From NCBI GenBank assembly GCA_018398815.1, contig CM031600.1:53044757-53108756 (forward strand): 64,000 bases of DNA, written 5' to 3'. The notes beneath the pieces are model-generated. The model searched no databases. It was not told the origin of the DNA and saw only the letters and a list, made by a program, of their open reading frames with translations. The DNA comes from Conus ventricosus. Taxonomy: Eukaryota; Mollusca; Gastropoda; Neogastropoda; Conidae. Below are positions 57,520 through 64,000 of this stretch, one piece after another; position 1 is the first letter of the stretch, and each line of letters starts with the position of its first letter. The position numbers and the translations under genes were made by a program.

Positions 57520-58660
57520 AAGTGCAGAATTTCATGTGAATTAATCGTGAACATACCTGTGCAAAAAAAACCCTCTAATTTTTCAGTCTCATTTTCAGTA
57601 ACTCTAGAACTAGCAGGTATGAGAAACCCCCTTAAACTTGTAGAAAGACTTTGGTCATGCATGCTAGATCTTCCTTGTCAAAATAATTGAACTTGATAAA
57701 AAGAAGAAAGAAAATTTGAAAAAAAAAAGAAAAGAAAGAAAACTGTATGCTATCAATATTCTTTCCTTGATACCTTTTCATTATCAAATCCAAAATCATG
57801 TCAAAAATGGTCATGATGCATGCTCCTGCTTCACAAATTAAAAGTTGGTCAATGAAAAACAGGTCTCAGAATGAAACTGATGGTACTTCTAATAACCATT
57901 CTCAAATCATATATGCTTGATATAATGTGCAGGTGGGTATATCCCGTACTCCATTTCCTTCACTTTTAGGATATAACTATAAAGGACCTTTAATCCTTTG
58001 AGGCAGGGTTCTGTGTAATCTTCTGGAGTTGACTAGTTTGCATGAATCCAAATAAAATGTTATAGTAATAAATGTAAACATTTTTGTTAGCTTTGTTCAA
58101 TAAGAACCAGTTCCTTGGCTCTGTGTTAATTTGAAAAACAAAATATAAATGGAAACAATATTTCTTATGCTTTCATACCATAAATGAATGCATGAAAAAC
58201 ATGTTCTTCATAATTTTATATGTAGTTGTAAACACTTCATTCAGATATGCCATCTTAATTTTTTTCAGACTCTTGAGTACTCATTTAAACAAAACTTCAT
58301 TACATATAGATTTGCAATCCATTTTTAAAGAAATAAACATTCCAAAAACATCAAATGTACAGCACAATGAAAAATGCAATTGCACATACTGCAGCTTCAT
58401 TTACGTAGCTGGCAATATTTGTTGTGCATAGTGGGCATCATAAACAATGTTTCTGTACATATTTTGATCATGTATTTTTCTGCTGCTTACAAAGTGTACC
58501 ATTCACTGTTGCGTTAGATCACAACTTGATTGTTTCAGCCAAACTTTTTATGTACCAGCCTTTGTTAACAAACCTTATTAACAGAGAATAAAAATCAAAT
58601 TCTGTGGCCTTTTCTGCTTTGTTCAGAATTTGATCCCAATGATGATTTTCTCTTCACTTC
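57520..58660. other. 3' flank of the lectin gene, no further gene seen
   Basis: AT-rich DNA with A-runs. No exon of the minus-strand gene was recognised. Confidence 0.4.
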
Positions 58661-58663
58661 CAC

Positions 58664-59520
58664 ATCTGTGCCAAATTAATACCTTCAGTGCACCTATGGC
58701 AAATTAAAACCTTCAGTACACCTGCGGCAAATCCACATCTTCAGTACACCTGTAGCAAATTGCCACCTTCAGAACACCTGTGGCAAATTGCCACCTTCAG
58801 TACACCTGTGGCAAAGTAACACCTTCAGTATACCTGAGGCAAAGTAACACCTTCAGTACACCTGTGGCAAAGTAACATCTTCCATATAACTGAGGCAAAT
58901 AACACCTTCAGTACACCTGTGGCAAAGTAACATCTTCAGTAACCCGTGGCAAATTGCCACCTTCAGTACACCTGTGGCAAAGTAACACCTTCAGTACACC
59001 CGTGGCAAAGTAACACCTTCAGTACACCCGTGGCAAATTGCCACCTTCAGTACACCTGTGGCAAAGTAACACCTTCAGTACACCAGTGGCAAATCACCTT
59101 CAGTACACCAGTGGCAAAGTTGCACCTTCAGTACACCTGGCAAAGTACACCTTCAGTACACCCGTGGCAAATTGCCACCTTCAGTACACCATGGCAAGTA
59201 ACACTTCAGTACACGGGCAAAGTAACACCTTCAGTACACCGTGCAAATGCCACCTTAGTACTGCAAAGTACACCTTCAGTACACCAGTGGCAACATACAA
59301 GTACACCTTCAGTACACCGTGGCAAAGTAACACCTTCAGTACACCTGTGGCAAATTGCACCTTCAGTACACCCATGGCAAATTGCCACCTTCAGTACACC
59401 GTGGCAAAGATAACACCTTCAGTACAACCGTGGCAAAGTAACACCTTCAGTACACCAGTGGCAAATTGCCACCTACAGTACACCTGTGGCGAACTGAAAC
59501 TTGCAGCACAACTGTGGCAT
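58664..59520 (+). repeat. 28-bp minisatellite, about 30 copies
   Basis: The unit is caccttcagtacacctgtgg plus caaagtaa or caaattgc. The central part (59090-59310) is more degenerate, with many short deletions. The period is not a multiple of three, so long frames with repeating SVHPWQ or STPVAN words open in more than one frame; these are not genes. Confidence 0.96.
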
Positions 59521-60010
59521 ACTTTCAGCAGGTTCACAATACCAATGGTTGGGTGGTATGGGACTATCCCCACTCCAGTAAGGAATCTATAAAGCCTGGT
59601 ATAGTAGCTACACTACTACTGTCACAAACAGCACAGGGGCGAGTAAGTTGCACCCTGATTAGGCTGTTTTAAAACATGGATTACTGAACCCCTACTGACA
59701 TGAATCAGCAGTAAGACACAAACCCCTCTGGTGCCTCAGGACAATCTAATGTCGATAGCTACTCCAGTTTACAAAAAAACACACACACACACATACACAA
59801 AAGAAAAGAAAAGAAAAAAAGGGAAATAAAAGACAGTAATGACAAAAAAAAAAGTCTGTCCTTATGGACCGCCATAGCAGGTAACTGTGTATGGGGGAGC
59901 TGAAATGACAGCATGGGAAAATTAACACTGACAGCAAGGAAAATAAGACAGAAAAAAAAAGTTTGTTAAATTTTACTGGAAAGTATCAATGCATGTGTGC
60001 ACATACATGT
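59521..60010. other. Intron sequence, no exon seen
   Basis: Single-copy DNA with a short CA tract at about 59777-59791 and purine runs. Confidence 0.4.
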
Positions 60011-60011
60011 G

Positions 60012-60061
60012 CACACACACACACACAACACAACACACAACACCACACAACACACACACAC
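60012..60061. repeat. (CA)n-rich microsatellite
   Basis: CA tract with ACAACAC interruptions. Confidence 0.9.
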
Positions 60062-60227
60062 CAACAAAATTTTCTAAAGTTTCCTCACAGTATTTCCCTT
60101 GGGATAACAGCCCAAATTTCACTCACACATTCATTAATCGATTGCACCAACTACAACAACAACAACTGAAAGAGGTACAATATAAAGCCACATCACTCAG
60201 CACATGTGACAAGACTTGTACACTTAC

Positions 60228-60324
60228 TCAGCCATGCCTCATATCCTCCAACACGCAGTCGTTGCTTCATATCCTCCATCTGTCTTCCCAGTTTTTCTGC
60301 AGTTGCTTTGGCTTCATGGCTTCC
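60228..60324 (-). CDS. Coiled-coil exon of the unidentified minus-strand gene
   Basis: Acceptor GTGTGTCAG (AG at 60325-60326 of the minus strand), then 32 codons: GSHEAKATAEKLGRQ, MEDMKQRLRVGGYEAWL. The exon ends at A/GTAAGTG, a near-consensus donor (GT at 60226-60227), in phase 1. The upstream exon at 63980 ends in phase 0, as needed, and the downstream exon at 27606 opens with the two bases required to complete the codon. The heptad-like pattern (A..TAEKLGRQMEDMKQRL) is typical of a coiled coil. Family unknown. The 32.6 kb intron that follows contains the whole lectin gene. Confidence 0.65.
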
Positions 60325-60689
60325 CTGACACACACAATCATAATGTCATTATCATAATAAAAATTTATTATACAAGTGCGGGCCCTTTTGCAGGTACTTA
60401 ATTTTAGAGCTAAAAACTGAAAAGATGCACTAAACATTTGTCTGGACAGTGTGCTGGATGCATTAACCAACATACATGACTTCCACCCAAATCTAAACAA
60501 GTCAAGCTGACCAGTTCTCTTCTTCTTCTTCTTCCTAAAATACTGGTTCACTCAAAAACGAGTAGGTCACCAGCACGCAAGTTAAAAAGTAAAATAAAAT
60601 AACATAAAATAGTACGACTCAGTCTGTTGGCCCCTGGAGCAAATTTGGCAACAAGGGGTCGCACTCGAATTCAAGTTAAAAGCAATGGC

Positions 60690-61260
60690 CAAATTCAGGC
60701 CCAGGTAAACCATAAAATATCTGGGGAAGTTAAAATAGAAAATCGTCAATATGCAGATCTCAAGACTGTCGTATCAATTTGCTTTTTAAATGAGACTGCA
60801 TTTGTGGCAATCTTGATGGCACCCGGCAGTGAGTTCCACAGCCGTACAGAACTAGGATAAAATGAATGTAAGTGGCTGTCAATATTTGATGCAGGTATGG
60901 TATAACACTGACCGCCACTCCTGGTGCTACTTTTATTCAATACTAGTTGTTCCATTGGAATATCAATTAGTTTAGCTCTGCCTTTGAAGAAGATGTTAGG
61001 TTTGATAAAAGCTCTTCTCTCTTCTAAGTGTTTCCATTCTAATTTCCTCATGTTCTTCTAGTATTCCTCTTTTCTCTGATGTGGCTCCCAGTTACGAACC
61101 GTGCTGCTCTCTTCTGAATCTTCTTGAGGTATCAATGTCCTTTAGATGGTAAGGATCCCAGACTGAGCAACCATATTCCGTTGCAGTTTCAGCACTGTGT
61201 TTGAGTGCTGTATGAACAGTTCAGTTTCCACTATCAGTTTTATCTCCTATTACAAGAGTG
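60690..61260 (-). mobile_element. 3' end of a CR1/L2/Jockey-type LINE, decayed
   Basis: The minus-strand frame 61051-60746 reads MRKLEWKHLEERRAF, then KLIDIPMEQLVLNKS, STRSGGQCYTIPAS and SFYPSSVRLWNSLPGAIK, ending FKKQID. The SFxPxxxRxWNxLP word is diagnostic for the C-terminus of this kind of reverse transcriptase protein. Upstream, in other frames, CSVWDPYHLKDI and KIQKRAARFVTG give the preceding conserved block. At least two frameshifts. It lies in the intron between the two minus-strand coiled-coil exons. Confidence 0.8.
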
Positions 61261-62970
61261 GCAACACCATACACAATGCGAATGAAAATGTCTTGATATA
61301 ATTTATCTAAATTCCACCGCTTTTTTGCACTGTATGAACGTGTAAGTGGGACCCTCCAAAATCTCATGAGGACTCTTGAAAATTCCCAAATGAGGTTTAA
61401 GAGATTCCTTCAGTAGGCCAGTGATCCCCTACCCCATGTTTGGTCATAAAGGAGTTGTGACTGAATCTGTTCACTGTCATGTGTGAAAGGGCTGCTGCTG
61501 TTCACTGTTCAACATGGCATTTCGTTAATAATGGGGGAATGTTTGGTAATGCCTGTCTCCTGTTCAACCATTCTGGTGCATGCTGGGTATTTCTGTTTCC
61601 ATAATATACCAAACACTGACATGCATTACTAGAACTCTAACACGAGTGTCAGATCTTCTGCATGCATGTACACAAATAGAAATGGGGATTCAGGTGCTAA
61701 ATGGTTCATTCACATATGAACCAAGAAATCTGAAAAATGCAGCTGCTAAATACTGATGGGTTTTGAAACGACAGCTTCAGAACAAGAGTTCAGTGTATAA
61801 CTATAATAGCACTTACTAATGCCACTTTTGATGCAGAGAGTTCAGAGGAGACATGTTTTGCGACTGGAAAAAAACCCCATACACAAAACAAATCTTTTCT
61901 GCTAAAACTGCTCATAGCAACACATAGATGTGAAGCTTTCATGACAACCCAAATTTCTCTCGTAAAAATAACTAGATAACAAGGGTAGAAATGAATGGAA
62001 GACAGTCTTATTTCATTGCTGTTGTACTGTAGCCAAACCAGTCACATAGCGCTCTTGTGTGGATAAGGTACTGATTCAGTTTGAAATATGACACTCCCTT
62101 TCACAACACTATGAGCAATACTTCCAGACTCTTCCTCTGTCTAAATGTAGACTGTGATCTGAAAAAATCCCAAGCAGAGGTCAGTTTATTTCTTCCTAAC
62201 TAAAGATTACAATTTGGAATTAAGTTTTGAAAATAAAAAAAATGTTGTAAGCACTCACTGCATCGAAAAATACAGTTCTGATGAATGTGTGCATCCTGTC
62301 TTGGCATAAATTGATTGCTCCCACAAAGTCTCAAAACAACTGTGAGACAAGGAAAGAGTATGAACAAAACTAGCTTGTATTCTTGACCACACTCCTAAAT
62401 CTTACTCAGCACTATGTGAACACTTGCTGTGCCTTCATAACACACCTGATTTTTGAGATAATCATCCAAATAAATACACACCCAAACAAATGGACACCAG
62501 GCATATCACATGCGTAACACATTTCTGCATCCACTGTTTTTTTTCTTGTGTGTGTCCGTCCGTGCATAGACGATATTAGATTTTCATGGCCTGACCAGCA
62601 CAAATGGGGAACACAAAAATAAGGCATCTACTTCATCTTGTCCATAATATTTTTCCCCCCTAATTCAGCCTTTCTTTTGTTGTATTTATGTATACATTCT
62701 TATCCTCTACAATTCTAGGGACTCATGGTCAAGAACAGATGGTGTAACATGCATGGACAAGTCAACATGCAATGATACCTCCTTGACAAAATGAACACTT
62801 TATTTTCTTAAGACTGACCTTTCAAATTTCAAAACCAACAAACTGAAGTCAACACGCAATGATACATCCTTTAAAAATGTAACCTTTTTTTTCAAGGTCT
62901 GTCTTTGTACATTCAAAATCAGCGAAGTGAAGTTTTTCATCCAGTTCTCTAAAGGAATACCAGTGAAATG
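61261..62970. other. Intron sequence, no exon seen
   Basis: A minus-strand frame reading RWNLDKLYQDIFIRIVYG near 61280-61340 may be more of the decayed LINE. Otherwise single-copy AT-rich DNA. Confidence 0.4.
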
Positions 62971-62971
62971 A

Positions 62972-63036
62972 ACAACACACCCTTAGACAACAAACAACAC
63001 ACCCTTAGACAACAAACAACACACCCTTAGACAACA
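62972..63036 (+). repeat. 22-bp tandem repeat, three copies
   Basis: Three identical units built on acacccttagacaacaaaca; the last is cut. Confidence 0.95.
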
Positions 63037-63039
63037 TGG

Positions 63040-63979
63040 CATAGTTTTTTGTTTGTTTGTTTGTTCTTTTGCATTTCAACAGAAAGGAAAAGCAATTCCA
63101 AAGTATGCATTACTGACACAATGATTTAAAAGTGGAAGAAAACTATCTGAATGTAACACAGGAGTTATCTGTTACGTCAGTGAGTAAATGCATGCATCTG
63201 CATGAGAAGAGTTTGCTTGAATGTGAGGTAGGTGGGGGACAAAAAAGCAGTGGGCACAGTGGTTCAATGATGTAGCATCAATGTGCGCCAGATCCCTGGC
63301 ATGATGGACTTACTTTACCAGGTTGCTTTTTTTTTCTGTTAAGTTGTTCTGGGTTTTTTGTGTGGATATAGTTAGACAAGATCTTAATTCACATACACAC
63401 ACATACACGCAGAAGATACACTGGTTCCTTCATTGCGCTTGCGTATTCTCTCTCCCTCCCCCTCCCTCTCTCTCTCGTTTGATATCACATAATTTTGTGA
63501 AAAGATGTAAAATGAAAGCACTACTACTGCTTGTATATTTGACAACTCATCCCAAGTCCACTCTGGACCTTTTTCAAGACCAGAGACGTCAGAAGGCTCT
63601 TTAAAATGTTGAAGAGGGACATCTCTGAGCTTGTATTGTCTGTAGTCAGGAAAGGGCTTTTTTAATGTATATTTTCAGTACTTTTAAAGCTTGTCAGGGC
63701 TGTCACCGCTCATTGAAAAAAGTTGTGTTAAAGACCTCTTTACTCAACATAACATTACTTTTATACAATAATTAATCTGCTGCTGATATCTTTGAAGATA
63801 ACTGACTGAAAAAAAATCTTGGAAGAACTGCCAGGTGCTTCTAAGGGAGCACACTCCTCCATGGATAAGTGCTATGGTTCCATATCTTTAATTGCATTTT
63901 TCTAGTCCAAACTGGGAAAACATACCCAAACAGTCAGATGTGTGAGCAAGAAGAAGTAAGAAACAAAATATCAGCATAC
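63040..63979. other. Intron sequence, no exon seen
   Basis: Contains a TTTG repeat at about 63047-63064 and a CT-rich tract at 63448-63477. Confidence 0.4.
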
Positions 63980-64000
63980 CTCTTTGTCCAGCTGCATTCG
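63980..64000 (-). CDS. Partial coiled-coil exon at the window edge (minus strand)
   Basis: Seven codons RMQLDKE are followed by a GTATGC donor (GT at 63978-63979). Phase 0 at the end fits the exon at 60324. The exon continues beyond the window, so the gene's N-terminal part and promoter lie outside. Support is mainly the donor, the helical residues and the phase match. Confidence 0.45.

Noticed and set aside
58946..59592. ORFs of 155 and 184 codons rich in SVHPWQ and STPVAN
   Set aside because: Frames of a 28-bp minisatellite.
63684..63710. Another LINE 3'-end copy (cagggctgtcaccgct)
   Set aside because: Only about 16 bases match, with no GATAA tail or target-site duplication; could be chance.

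Overview
The window looks like animal nuclear DNA, most likely from a gastropod or another mollusc. This rests on GT-AG introns tens of kilobases long, (CA)n/(TG)n microsatellites, many minisatellites, an H-type lectin gene with a coiled-coil stalk, and several classes of non-LTR, Penelope-like and DIRS-like retroelements. No bacterial operon, rRNA or CRISPR array is visible. The species cannot be named from sequence alone. All family assignments come from reading motifs; no database search was run.

Layout. 1-10.1 kb: two copies of a 2.3-2.4 kb direct repeat bracket a compact divergent gene pair that looks virus- or Polinton-derived, a 1000-base assembly gap, and a broken copy of a transposon-associated nuclease-like gene. 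10.1-23.5 kb: low-density DNA with microsatellites and a 26-copy 34-bp minisatellite. 23.6-64 kb: probably the 3' half of a minus-strand gene for a coiled-coil protein. Four exons (63980-64000, 60228-60324, 27482-27606, 23676-23717) have splice phases that fit each other.

The large intron between 27.6 and 60.2 kb holds, on the opposite strand, a whole candidate gene for a secreted H-type lectin: TATA box at 42.29 kb, then four exons (signal peptide, short linker, coiled coil, lectin domain) and a polyadenylation signal at 57.5 kb. The same intron carries a full-length 6.0 kb I/Jockey-type LINE with a 13-bp target-site duplication, the 3' LTR and polypurine tract of an LTR element, a DIRS-like reverse transcriptase remnant, and a near-perfect 1.65 kb palindrome made of two head-to-head Penelope-like element 3' ends.

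The most interesting signals are (i) the Penelope-derived palindrome and a recurring CTGAAGA-stem-GAAA motif that resembles a hammerhead ribozyme core and shows stem covariation; (ii) a possible HDV-like fold starting at nucleotide 1 of the LINE; (iii) the lectin gene nested antisense in an intron; and (iv) the compact divergent virus-like gene pair. Many ORFs are broken by single-base shifts near homopolymers, so some of the damage may be sequencing error rather than decay.
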